From JBBCJM01 sp037190175 (GTDB taxonomy: Bacteria > Pseudomonadota > Alphaproteobacteria > Rhodobacterales > Rhodobacteraceae): a DNA stretch of 15,879 nt. This document shows, one piece after another, positions 6,186 to 12,300 of the stretch. A program made the position numbers and the translations under genes. The notes under the pieces are model-generated. The model saw nothing but the letters and a program-made list of their open reading frames with translations. It was not told where the DNA came from and ran no database searches. The number at the start of each line of letters is the position of its first letter. The stretch's first letter is position 1. The stretch lies in the NCBI GenBank assembly GCA_037190175.1, contig JBBCJM010000237.1, positions 1 to 15,879 of the forward strand. The letters are read 5' to 3'.

Positions 6186-6572
6186 ATGGCGGTCTTGTGC
6201 ATCGTGCTTGGCAGCATGATAGGTCTGGCCGGAACGGCCGTGAGCTGGGCCATGGGGGCCGATCTTGTTCTGGCCCTGATCGTCAGCTTCTCGCTGGGGT
6301 ACTTCCTCTCGGCGGTACTGCTGGCTCTGATGGTGCGGCTGGCGCGCGACCCGAACGACGATCTCGAATATGAGCTCCTCGCGCTTCATGAGGCCCAGCT
6401 GCGCGCGGCCTTGAAGCGGGCGGGCAGGCCGGAGGCGGATCACCCGGTGCTGTTCCGCGCCCTGCGGTTGCAGGAGCGCACGGCGCTGCGGGCCCGCCCG
6501 GATCGGTCTCCGCCGTTTCCGTCGCCTTCTCAGAACGGCGGTCACTGGGGGAAGGGGATGGTCCCCCAGTGA
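6186..6572 (+). CDS. Two-helix membrane protein, hypothetical
   Basis: A 128-residue protein with two adjacent hydrophobic segments (about 2-22 and 26-50), then a charged cytoplasmic part (RLARDPNDDLEYELLALHEA, more helices) and a Pro/Ser-rich end. The start at 6186 has GGGGAGG 7 bases upstream. The last 11 codons and the stop lie inside a perfect 13-bp hairpin (6540-6574), so the C-terminal GHWGKGMVPQ may be dictated by a DNA or RNA structure rather than by selection on protein. The N-terminal membrane part is credible as a real gene. Its function is unknown. Confidence 0.7.
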   Translation: MAVLCIVLGSMIGLAGTAVSWAMGADLVLALIVSFSLGYFLSAVLLALMVRLARDPNDDLEYELLALHEAQLRAALKRAGRPEADHPVLFRALRLQERTALRARPDRSPPFPSPSQNGGHWGKGMVPQ

Positions 6573-6574
6573 CC
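6540..6574 (+). terminator. Long perfect hairpin overlapping the stop codon of the 6186 gene
   Basis: GGTCACTGGGGGA (6540-6552) pairs perfectly with TCCCCCAGTGACC (6562-6574) around a 9-base loop. The TGA stop (6570-6572) is within the right arm. It has no T-run. It could end transcription, block 3' decay, or be a small palindromic insertion that replaced the original gene end. Confidence 0.5.
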
Positions 6575-6811
6575 CACCATTACACGTGCACTCGTCAAGG
6601 TGCCGGCCGAGTTTGGGGTACAGTCTCCCGAGGGGCATGATCTGCCAGGGAGAACCATTCGCGCCGACGGCTAGCAACTAGCAGGCGAGTCGCCGCACCT
6701 GCAAGTTGTCCGTTTCGACATGTACAGACTGCCAAGCAGCTGGAAAACACCACAGATTTGCCGCAATCGGGCAGGAGGCTGACCTCGGGTCACACCGGGA
6801 GGAGTCGGCCG

Positions 6812-7003
6812 ATGCGAGGCGAGGCGCTGAAGGTCCGCCTGATGGAGCTGATCTACGAGGATTTCCAGCGGTCCATCCGGTCGGTGAGGGAGGGGGCCTG
6901 CCCGGAGACGGCATTTCGCGAGCACGAGGCCCGGGTGCTGCGGTTGCGGATGCTGGTGGCAGCACTTGATGCACGAACTGCCCGACTGAAGCTGGTCGGG
7001 TAG
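6812..7003 (+). CDS. Small helical hypothetical protein
   Basis: A 63-residue, all-helical, Arg/Glu-rich ORF (ALKVRLMELIYEDFQRSIRS, then AFREHEARVLRLRMLVAALD). The start at 6812 has GGGAGGAG 7 bases upstream, one of the better ribosome binding sites in the region. There are no membrane segments. Amphipathic helices suggest a small dimeric or adaptor-like protein, but no family is recognised. Confidence 0.6.
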   Translation: MRGEALKVRLMELIYEDFQRSIRSVREGACPETAFREHEARVLRLRMLVAALDARTARLKLVG

Positions 7004-7090
7004 GCCGCACGGCCGACGCTTGGGGTTCCGCCGAGATCACGCTATGATCGACATCAGCCAGCGCCGTTCCTCCCGAGCGGAGCATGGTCA

Positions 7091-7123
7091 GGCCCCCGGT
7101 TGTCGGCTCGCTGCCCGGGGGCC
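7091..7123. terminator. Perfect 9-bp hairpin
   Basis: GGCCCCCGG (7091-7099) pairs with CCGGGGGCC (7115-7123) across a 15-base loop, about 90 bases after the stop of the preceding small gene. No T-run. A terminator or folding element. Confidence 0.4.
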
Positions 7124-7208
7124 GAACTGTTCCGCAGATGGCGCTCGTCCAGGACGAATCTGGTTCGGAGGACCGATACACCAGAGGTTTCCGCGGCAGG
7201 CCGGCAAA

Positions 7209-7233
7209 GGAACAAACACCCGCAGCGACTGTT
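7209..7233 (+). promoter_or_regulatory. EcfG-type (general stress response) promoter for the DUF1328 gene
   Basis: GGAAC (7209-7213), 17 bases, GTT (7231-7233) fits the alphaproteobacterial EcfG consensus GGAAC-N16/17-(C)GTT, except that the base before GTT is T. It lies about 50 bases upstream of the DUF1328 start. Small DUF1328 membrane proteins are credible members of a general stress regulon. Confidence 0.5.
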
Positions 7234-7283
7234 CGTCGGGCAAGGGTTGTCCAACCCAGCCTCGCTGTATACACTCCTGCCGG

Positions 7284-7463
7284 ATGACCATGCTGGACTG
7301 GGCTCTGGCCCTCTTGATTCTCGCTCTGATCTCCGCGGCAGTTGGCTTCAGCGGGGTGGTGGGCATTGCAGCGACGGTCGGCCAGTTGCTGTTCGTCGTC
7401 TTCGTCCTCTTGTTCGCGGTTGTAATGGTTGCGCGCAGGGTGGGAAGACAGCCTCCCGACTGA
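7284..7463 (+). CDS. DUF1328 small membrane protein
   Basis: A 59-residue protein with two hydrophobic helices (about 4-30 and 33-50) matching the DUF1328/YtjA family: MLDWALALLILALISAAVGF, a Gly-rich turn (SGVVGIAATVGQ), then LLFVVFVLLFAVVMVARR. The family has no established biochemical role and is often stress induced. An ATG at 7290 (MLDW) matches the family start better than the one at 7284; neither has a strong ribosome binding site. The gene ends in RQPPD within a sequence that is repeated 1.4 kb downstream. Confidence 0.8.
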   Translation: MTMLDWALALLILALISAAVGFSGVVGIAATVGQLLFVVFVLLFAVVMVARRVGRQPPD

Positions 7464-7509
7464 TCTCGGGTTACCGCCGAAAGTGGCCGAGAACCTAGCG
7501 GTTGTATCC
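7440..7509. repeat. Imperfect direct repeat, copy A
   Basis: About 58 of 73 aligned columns match copy B (8868-8938), including CCCGACTGATCTC and CTAGCGGTTGTATCC exactly. It contains the last codons and stop of the DUF1328 gene on the plus strand. On the minus strand it has the codons GYNR-stop that end the gene at 8924 in copy B. Confidence 0.75.
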
Positions 7510-7691
7510 TCGGCCCGGGGAGCCTTACAAATTGGTCAGCGTGTCGCGTCACTCCACTAGGCCCATGTACGCCGGTCGGGTCGCGGCCCCATCCAAGGCT
7601 GACAACTCTGGAATGTGTGTCGAGCAAGCTTAGGATAGGGCCCGGCCGCTGAGCTTGAGTGCGGGCCGGCTCCCCCACGACACGACAGGTG

Positions 7692-8261
7692 TCAGGCGCT
7701 CTTCGCGCTGCGGCGGCGAAGCAGGGCAAGGGCAGCAAGCGCCCCGAGCAGGAGCGGCGCCCCGGCTGGAAGCGGGATCGGCGCGACTTCGTAGGAAAGC
7801 CCGGCTATGCGGAACGACGTGGTCGGCGAAGCCGTCATGGTAAAGGACAGAAACGATTCGCCCCCGACGATGGCGGAGATATCGAAGGTGCCGGTCAGTA
7901 CCTGATCCTGTGAGCCGAGCAGATTGCCTAGCCCGTCGAAGACCTCGACAGTTCGCAGACCTGCGGGCGCTGCGGCCGAGCCACCACCCGCGAGGCCCAC
8001 CAGCAGGCTCACGTTGTTTACGAGGCTGCTGAAGGTGAACGTGATCCATTCGCCATTGTTGACGACCGAGTTGCCGATGCCGAGGCCGTTTAAATTCAGG
8101 ATGTGGACGTCATCCGATCCGGTGAGCGTCACATCCCCGAAGGTCAGCGATGGCGCCGTATGGGTACCGACGTTAGCGAAGTTGATATTGACGGGTGCGG
8201 CGGATGCGGCGCCGGCTGCAAGCGTCGCAGCCATCGCCACTGCGGCGAGGGTGTTATGCAA
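7692..8261 (-). CDS. Secreted protein with VPLPA-CTERM (PEP-CTERM-like) sorting signal
   Basis: A 189-residue exported protein. Residues 1-22 are a signal peptide (AAVAMAATLAAGAASA). The body is beta-rich and low in charge, with several Gly/Asn-Gly turns (LNGLGIGNSVVNNGEWITF), like other small PEP-CTERM surface proteins. The C-terminus has the tripartite sorting signal: PIPLPAGA (161-168), a hydrophobic helix and RRRSAKSA. This is the VPLPA-CTERM form of Rhodobacterales, processed by exosortase XrtD in known cases. The start is TTG at 8261, chosen for AGGAGG 7 bases upstream and the directly following signal peptide. No exosortase gene is in the window. Copy-number or biofilm roles are not shown by the sequence. 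Confidence 0.85.
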   Translation of the reverse strand: MHNTLAAVAMAATLAAGAASAAPVNINFANVGTHTAPSLTFGDVTLTGSDDVHILNLNGLGIGNSVVNNGEWITFTFSSLVNNVSLLVGLAGGGSAAAPAGLRTVEVFDGLGNLLGSQDQVLTGTFDISAIVGGESFLSFTMTASPTTSFRIAGLSYEVAPIPLPAGAPLLLGALAALALLRRRSAKSA

Positions 8262-8400
8262 ATCTAGTCCTCCTGCGTTGGTGGTCTCTGTTTATCGCAT
8301 AACAATAACAGCTTTGTCCCGCGCGAAATCCACGGGTGGTCTGCGGCTGAGGCCGCCCGCCTGCGGGCCGAACAGGACCGGCGGCTGGCGCGACCGGCCT

Positions 8401-8550
8401 TTAGTCCAGCCGCCGCGTGATCAGCCGCGCGCCGTGCGGCTCCACCACCACCTCGACGATGGCCAAGCCGGCGGCGAGCGCAATTTTCAGCGCGCGCGAG
8501 ATCGCTCTGAGTGACGGATGCGGGTCGACCCTTACCGCCCTCCCCTGCAT
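8401..8550 (-). CDS. Small hypothetical protein coupled to the upstream membrane protein gene
   Basis: A 49-residue ORF starting only 3 bases after the stop of the upstream gene, with AGGGGG inside that gene's end as ribosome binding site. It reads RAISRALKIALAAGLAIVEV, then VVEPHGARLITRRLD. It resembles the small helix-strand proteins (RAxKAAxxAG.....VEIxPDGxIxI) often seen beside integrases in alphaproteobacterial prophages. That resemblance is from memory and the function is unknown. Tight coupling and codon use support a real gene. Confidence 0.6.
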   Translation of the reverse strand: MQGRAVRVDPHPSLRAISRALKIALAAGLAIVEVVVEPHGARLITRRLD

Positions 8551-8553
8551 CGG

Positions 8554-8817
8554 TTACCCCCTGTCACGACCGGACATGGGAGTAGCTACGCTGTCCTTCT
8601 GATTGCGGCGGCGGCGATTTCGCATGTCGAACCAGAGGCCCAGCGCGACGGCGATGACAAGGAAGATCCCGATTGCGACGATCTCGCTCCCCCAGCCCAT
8701 GTTCTGAGCCCAGGGGGTGAGCACCGACAGAAGCAGCGCGCCCAAAGCCAGCCCGCAAGCCACAATGCAGAATGTCAGAGCGATGTCTTTCAACCAGTTG
8801 ATGACCCCGTCCTTCAT
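8554..8817 (-). CDS. Two-helix membrane protein, hypothetical
   Basis: An 87-residue protein with hydrophobic helices at about 12-34 (ALTFCIVACGLALGALLLSV) and 43-64 (GSEIVAIGIFLVIAVALGLW), followed by a basic stretch RNRRRRNQK. That predicts a cytoplasmic C-terminus by the positive-inside rule. The start at 8817 has AGGAGGAG about 8 bases upstream. It is the first gene of a two-gene unit with the 49-residue ORF 3 bases downstream. No family recognised. Confidence 0.72.
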   Translation of the reverse strand: MKDGVINWLKDIALTFCIVACGLALGALLLSVLTPWAQNMGWGSEIVAIGIFLVIAVALGLWFDMRNRRRRNQKDSVATPMSGRDRG

Positions 8818-8867
8818 GGCCTCATCTCCTCCTATCAGTTGCGCATGCTAGCACCCCTGGCCTCAGC

Positions 8868-8938
8868 GTGGGAGGGCAGGCCGCCCGACTGATCTCCAGG
8901 TTCCGCCGAACGTGGTGGAAGGACTAGCGGTTGTATCC
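8868..8938. repeat. Imperfect direct repeat, copy B
   Basis: Partner of copy A. It contains the functional 3' end (LGYNR-stop) of the minus-strand gene at 8924. On the plus strand it carries GRPPD-stop, a relic of the DUF1328 gene end whose upstream coding part is absent here. Confidence 0.75.
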
Positions 8939-9382
8939 CAGCCATGCCCACGCCAAGCAGCGCGACCAACCGCCTGTCCATTCCATCCCACCCATGTGCC
9001 TGACGGCTCCGGGCTCGATCCTCTCGGCCAGCCAAGGGGCAGCGGGCGGCTCGTCGGCGCGCGTCCGCAGACCTTTTCTCCCGTCATGCAGCATCGACCA
9101 AAGCGCGAGCGAGTCGCGGGAACTTGCACAGATAGCGATGGTCAGGATTGCCGTTCCCTTCGCAGGCTGGCCATGCAGCAGGGTCACGATCAGCGCCCGG
9201 GTGGCGGTGCCGCCGCCTGTGACGCAGTAATCCGGCCGGTCAGGCACCTCCGATCCACCCTCCCGAAGGATCACGTCGATCACCCCGGTCATCTGCACAA
9301 TCGCATCGGACGAGAACTCGTCGGGGTAGCTCCGGCTCAGTTCCCCTCGCGCCAGATCGGCGCGCACGATGTGACCGGGCAT
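8924..9382 (-). CDS. Hypothetical protein, 152 aa
   Basis: Starts at 9382 right behind GAGGAGGGAGA, a very strong ribosome binding site. The product MPGHIVRADLARGELSRSYP... is soluble. It has a central TRALIVTLLHGQPAKGTAIL strand-helix, a SRDSLALWSMLHDGRKGL segment, and a Trp-rich C-terminus with RIEPGAVRHMGGMEWTGGWS. Good codon bias. I do not recognise a named domain. The open frame continues far upstream of 9382, but that extension looks like a shadow of the plus-strand genes. The 3' end lies in repeat copy B and an eroded copy of the same end is found in copy A. Confidence 0.7.
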   Translation of the reverse strand: MPGHIVRADLARGELSRSYPDEFSSDAIVQMTGVIDVILREGGSEVPDRPDYCVTGGGTATRALIVTLLHGQPAKGTAILTIAICASSRDSLALWSMLHDGRKGLRTRADEPPAAPWLAERIEPGAVRHMGGMEWTGGWSRCLAWAWLGYNR

Positions 9383-9410
9383 TCTCCCTCCTCTGCATGG
9401 GCGCGCGGCC

Positions 9411-9626
9411 ATGACCCGCCGGGCCATCCGCAATGTGTCATGGGAGAACATTGCGCCAGACCCTTGGCGCACGGCTCGCGGAAAGATGATCGTGCTGACT
9501 GACCGCTCCAATGGCCGAGGCCAAGGCGCGGCGGCCGGCATGGTGCGGATTTCGCACGGCGCAATGGGATCGGCAGGGATTAACCAGTTGCTCGAATCTG
9601 CCGCCCCTGCCAGCCTGCGCGGATGA
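9411..9626 (+). CDS. Hypothetical protein, 71 aa (uncertain)
   Basis: An open frame beginning 28 bases from the divergent gene at 9382 and ending in the overlap ATGA with the next gene (9623-9626), which favours a real coupled pair. The sequence (MTRRAIRNVSWENIAPDPWR, then GKMIVLTDRSNGRG) has acceptable codon use, but no ribosome binding site is seen and no family is recognised. Confidence 0.4.
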   Translation: MTRRAIRNVSWENIAPDPWRTARGKMIVLTDRSNGRGQGAAAGMVRISHGAMGSAGINQLLESAAPASLRG

Positions 9627-9841
9627 CCCCCTTGGAACGCATCGTCGCACTGGAGCGTGAGCTTGCTGCCACCAGAACCGCTGCGGTCGAGATGATCGTC
9701 AGCTTGGCGCAGGGCGCGCTGCGGACGCCGGAGGGGCGGGAGGAACTGGCGCAGACCTTCGATGAAGTGGGGCGGGACGAATGCAATCCCGAGGCGGCCC
9801 GGCTGGCGAGGCTGGTGGCCGAGGCGATCAGGCGGGGGTGA
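9623..9841 (+). CDS. Small helical hypothetical protein
   Basis: A 72-residue, Ala/Glu/Arg-rich helical ORF (MTPLERIVALERELAATRTA, then ARLARLVAEAIRRG) with strong codon bias. No clear ribosome binding site, but the start overlaps the preceding ORF's stop as ATGA, consistent with translational coupling. Heptad-like spacing of hydrophobic residues near the N-terminus suggests a short coiled coil. Function unknown. Confidence 0.6.
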   Translation: MTPLERIVALERELAATRTAAVEMIVSLAQGALRTPEGREELAQTFDEVGRDECNPEAARLARLVAEAIRRG

Positions 9842-9864
9842 GCCATCACAATTGACAAGATTGG

Positions 9865-9887
9865 CAGTTGCCCCGTTGCGGCAACTG
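9865..9887. promoter_or_regulatory. Inverted repeat upstream of luxR, possible operator
   Basis: CAGTTGCC (9865-9872) and GGCAACTG (9880-9887) are perfect inverted arms with a 7-base spacer, centred about 57 bases upstream of the luxR start. Size and symmetry suit a dimer-binding site (lux-box-like) for the regulator itself. It could also be a terminator of the preceding gene, but no T-run follows. Confidence 0.45.
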
Positions 9888-9932
9888 TGGTCCGACTTGT
9901 AGCTTTCCGGGCCAAAAACGAGACTTGGGCGC

Positions 9933-10658
9933 ATGTCTCAGCAGGCGATCCTCCTCTCCATACTTGCCAAGGCCGCATCGGACCTGGCCGAGGCACAGAA
10001 CGTTCGGGCGCTTTGTGCAATCCTGCGGGACGCGGTCCAGCGCCTGGGGTTCGACACCTTCAACCTTTCTGTGAACAAGCGGTCGCCCCGGGCGTTCATG
10101 GAAGAGCCCACCCTTTCCACATGGTCGACCGAGGATTTGGCCGCCTATCACCGGCAAGGCTGGGCCGACCGCGATCCGCTGTTGCGGCAGGCCGTCACAG
10201 CGCTTGGTCCGATCCTGTGGCGCCCTGAGGACTGGATCGGCGCCGGAGAACACCCCTATCACGAGTTTCTAGGATCGACCGGGATCCTCGGCGGGCTGAC
10301 CATCCCTCTCGGAGGGGTGGCCGGCCGCGTCAGCGCGCTTACCATGCTGTCGTTCCGCAGTCTTCCCGGCGATCCGATGATTGCCGATGCTGCCCTGATC
10401 CTCGGCAACCTGTTCTCGGCTCGATGTGTCGCGCTAGGGGTGGCCGACCGTGTGAGCAATGACGCGTCGCTGTTGAGACGGCTGTCAAGCCAGCAGATCG
10501 AGACCCTGCGATGGGTGGCCGCCGGCAAGACCAACGTCGAGATCGCGATCATCATGGGGGTGTCCCGGCGGGCGGTTGACTACCATGTGGCGGAAATGCT
10601 GAGGAAGCTGAACCTGGTCAACCGCGCTCAAGCCGCCGCTCTCTACATGTCTGCATAG
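9933..10658 (+). CDS. LuxR-family transcriptional regulator with autoinducer-binding domain
   Basis: A 241-residue regulator. The N-terminal half (about 15-160) is an autoinducer-binding domain with several of the usual ligand-pocket positions: Tyr72, the Asp81-Pro82 pair (WADRDPLL), Trp96 (PILWRPEDW) and Gly120 (GILGGLTIPL). The position that is Trp57 in TraR appears to be Asp68, so ligand specificity may differ. The C-terminal LuxR helix-turn-helix (about 183-240) reads LSSQQIETLRWVAAGKTNVE, then IAIIMGVSRRAVDYHVAEML. The ribosome binding site is weak (GAGAC, 12 bases upstream). No luxI synthase is in the window, so this is a candidate LuxR solo. The inverted repeat just upstream may be its own operator. 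Confidence 0.9.
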   Translation: MSQQAILLSILAKAASDLAEAQNVRALCAILRDAVQRLGFDTFNLSVNKRSPRAFMEEPTLSTWSTEDLAAYHRQGWADRDPLLRQAVTALGPILWRPEDWIGAGEHPYHEFLGSTGILGGLTIPLGGVAGRVSALTMLSFRSLPGDPMIADAALILGNLFSARCVALGVADRVSNDASLLRRLSSQQIETLRWVAAGKTNVEIAIIMGVSRRAVDYHVAEMLRKLNLVNRAQAAALYMSA

Positions 10659-10852
10659 TGGCTTCGGGTGCAGATCCGGCGATTTCTGTTAGAATCGACG
10701 TCCGCGGCCTGGCGCGTGGAACGGCACCGCCACCTTGCCCCTCGCCATCCGAGTACACACACGGGTCGATACAGCCGTGTCCTCAGCGAACGAATCCATA
10801 GAACTGGCGGCGTCGAACGCTGCCGTGCAGTCCGCCGTCCGCGGAAGCAGTA

Positions 10853-10879
10853 AAAGGCGCCCGGATACCAGGCGCCTTT
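10853..10879 (-). terminator. Intrinsic terminator of the vWA gene (possibly bidirectional)
   Basis: AAAGGCGCC (10853-10861) pairs with GGCGCCTTT (10871-10879). On the minus strand the GC stem is followed by TTTTA, as expected for a terminator just past the vWA gene stop at 10910. It also lies downstream of luxR, which is convergent. Confidence 0.75.
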
Positions 10880-10909
10880 ACTCGTCCTGACGGCCAGAGG
10901 CGTTTCAGG

Positions 10910-11992
10910 TCACGATTTGCGGCGACGGCGCGACAGGGCGCCAAGGCTCGCAACACCCGCGATCAGCATCCAAGCGGCGGCCGGCAGCGGAATCGGCGAG
11001 GTCACAACCCCGAACGAGTCGGATTCGCGCGCGACGATGCCGCCATCTACGAGAGCAAAGGTATCGAATGCCGCCGCGCCCTCACCCGTGCGGGTGAATG
11101 TCACCTCAAAGGTGAAGGTGCGGTCAACCGACCGATCATAGGGCCCGGTGGCAATACCGCCCACGCAGGTGCCGATATCGGCGGTAAGGCAGGTTGTGGT
11201 GACGTCGATCAGCGGATCGCCGCCCCCCAGATCATCCACGGTTACCGACGAATAGGTCGCGAGCGAGCCGGTGATGCCGGCGGTCACCGCCGCCACGATA
11301 CTGGCCGGAGAAGTGCCGCCCGAGTAGGTGGTGCCCCCAAGGGCCGCAACGGATTGGGTCAGGTCGCACTCGCCCGGCTCGCCGCTGAAGCAGTTGCTAC
11401 CGAACTGAATGCCGATAACGGTGACACCGTGATCGGCGAGGCTGGCGAGGACCACAGCCTCATCCGTGCCCTTCATCGACGCATCGCTGAGGACGAACAC
11501 GAACCGGTTCGACCCCGGGCGCCAGCTGAGGTTCTCTACCGCATTGTAGATCGCGGTATCCCCCGATTCCGGATAGTCGCCGCCACAATCGGGATCGCAC
11601 AACGTGACCGCGTTGATCGCGGCGATGGTGGTGGCATCCGTGGTGGTAAGGCCGGAGCGGATGGCATCCGAGACCAAAGCACGTTCCGAGTACACCCCGA
11701 CGCCCGATGCCAGGTCGCCGAACTCCGAAAGCGCGTTCAGGATGCTTGCAGCAGCGGTCTGGGAGTTGCTGATCGCAGCACCCATCGAGCCCGACGTGTC
11801 GAACAGGAAATGCGCGTCGATCAACGCATCGGTCGGACCAGCGGCCGAGACGGTCACGGTCTTGGTGATCGTAACGCTTTCACCGAAGGCCAGGTCTGCG
11901 GCGAAGCTGGTGGGCGAGATAGAATCGGCGAACGCGCCTGTAGCCATGAGGCCGAAGGACGCTGCGCCAAGCACAGCCATCTTGAAGGACAT
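10910..11992 (-). CDS. Secreted von Willebrand factor A domain protein with VPLPA-CTERM sorting signal
   Basis: A 360-residue exported protein. Signal peptide 1-22 (AVLGAASFGLMATGAFA). The vWA domain covers about 57-240: the metal-ion (MIDAS) motif is D65-T-S67-G-S69 in FLFDTSGSMG, with further MIDAS candidates Thr146 (GDTAIYNAV) and Asp170 (FVLSDAS). Two cysteine pairs (CDPDC, CFSGEPGEC) suggest disulfides. A beta-rich region follows, then the sorting tail SPIPLPAAAW (332-341), hydrophobic helix and RRRRKS. The start at 11992 has GGGAGG 5 bases upstream; the longer frame from 12010 adds nothing. It would bind a metal-bridged ligand at the cell surface. It is divergent from the secreted TPR gene. 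Confidence 0.9.
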   Translation of the reverse strand: MSFKMAVLGAASFGLMATGAFADSISPTSFAADLAFGESVTITKTVTVSAAGPTDALIDAHFLFDTSGSMGAAISNSQTAAASILNALSEFGDLASGVGVYSERALVSDAIRSGLTTTDATTIAAINAVTLCDPDCGGDYPESGDTAIYNAVENLSWRPGSNRFVFVLSDASMKGTDEAVVLASLADHGVTVIGIQFGSNCFSGEPGECDLTQSVAALGGTTYSGGTSPASIVAAVTAGITGSLATYSSVTVDDLGGGDPLIDVTTTCLTADIGTCVGGIATGPYDRSVDRTFTFEVTFTRTGEGAAAFDTFALVDGGIVARESDSFGVVTSPIPLPAAAWMLIAGVASLGALSRRRRKS

Positions 11993-12300
11993 GTTACCTC
12001 CCTGTCCCAAATCGACTTATCAATTCCATCCAGGCCAAAAGGGATGGCCGCCTATCACTCTCCCGGCACGAGCGGTCTCACACCTGATAGGCTTGCAAAG
12101 CGTGATTGTGGCTGTCCAGAGACGGAAGACTCAGGCCCATAAGTGCTAGCAACATGATTCCCCTGCGTCAAGCGCACGGGCCCAAAGATGGCAAAAGTGA
12201 GGAACACTGGTGGTGGCGGGGTGTTATTTATCCGAGCCGGTCCCCGTGGAACCGGGTAGACGCGTTCCTGGGTTTTCATTAACATGCGAGGTATTTTGCG
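11993..12300. other. Divergent promoter region of the vWA and TPR genes
   Basis: About 308 bases with no credible gene. It must hold promoters for both directions. Near the TPR gene there is GGAAC-N11-GTTCC (about 12238-12268), an inverted repeat, and a CCGGT/ACCGG hairpin. I could not pick a convincing -35/-10 pair on either strand. Confidence 0.5.

Noticed and set aside
7088..7738. Minus-strand 216-codon frame
   Set aside because: It is antisense to the DUF1328 gene and its promoter region and has no start signal.
9383..9934. Upstream extension of the 8924 gene to 336 codons
   Set aside because: The ATG at 9382 has a far better ribosome binding site and the extension is low-quality sequence antisense to two plus-strand ORFs.
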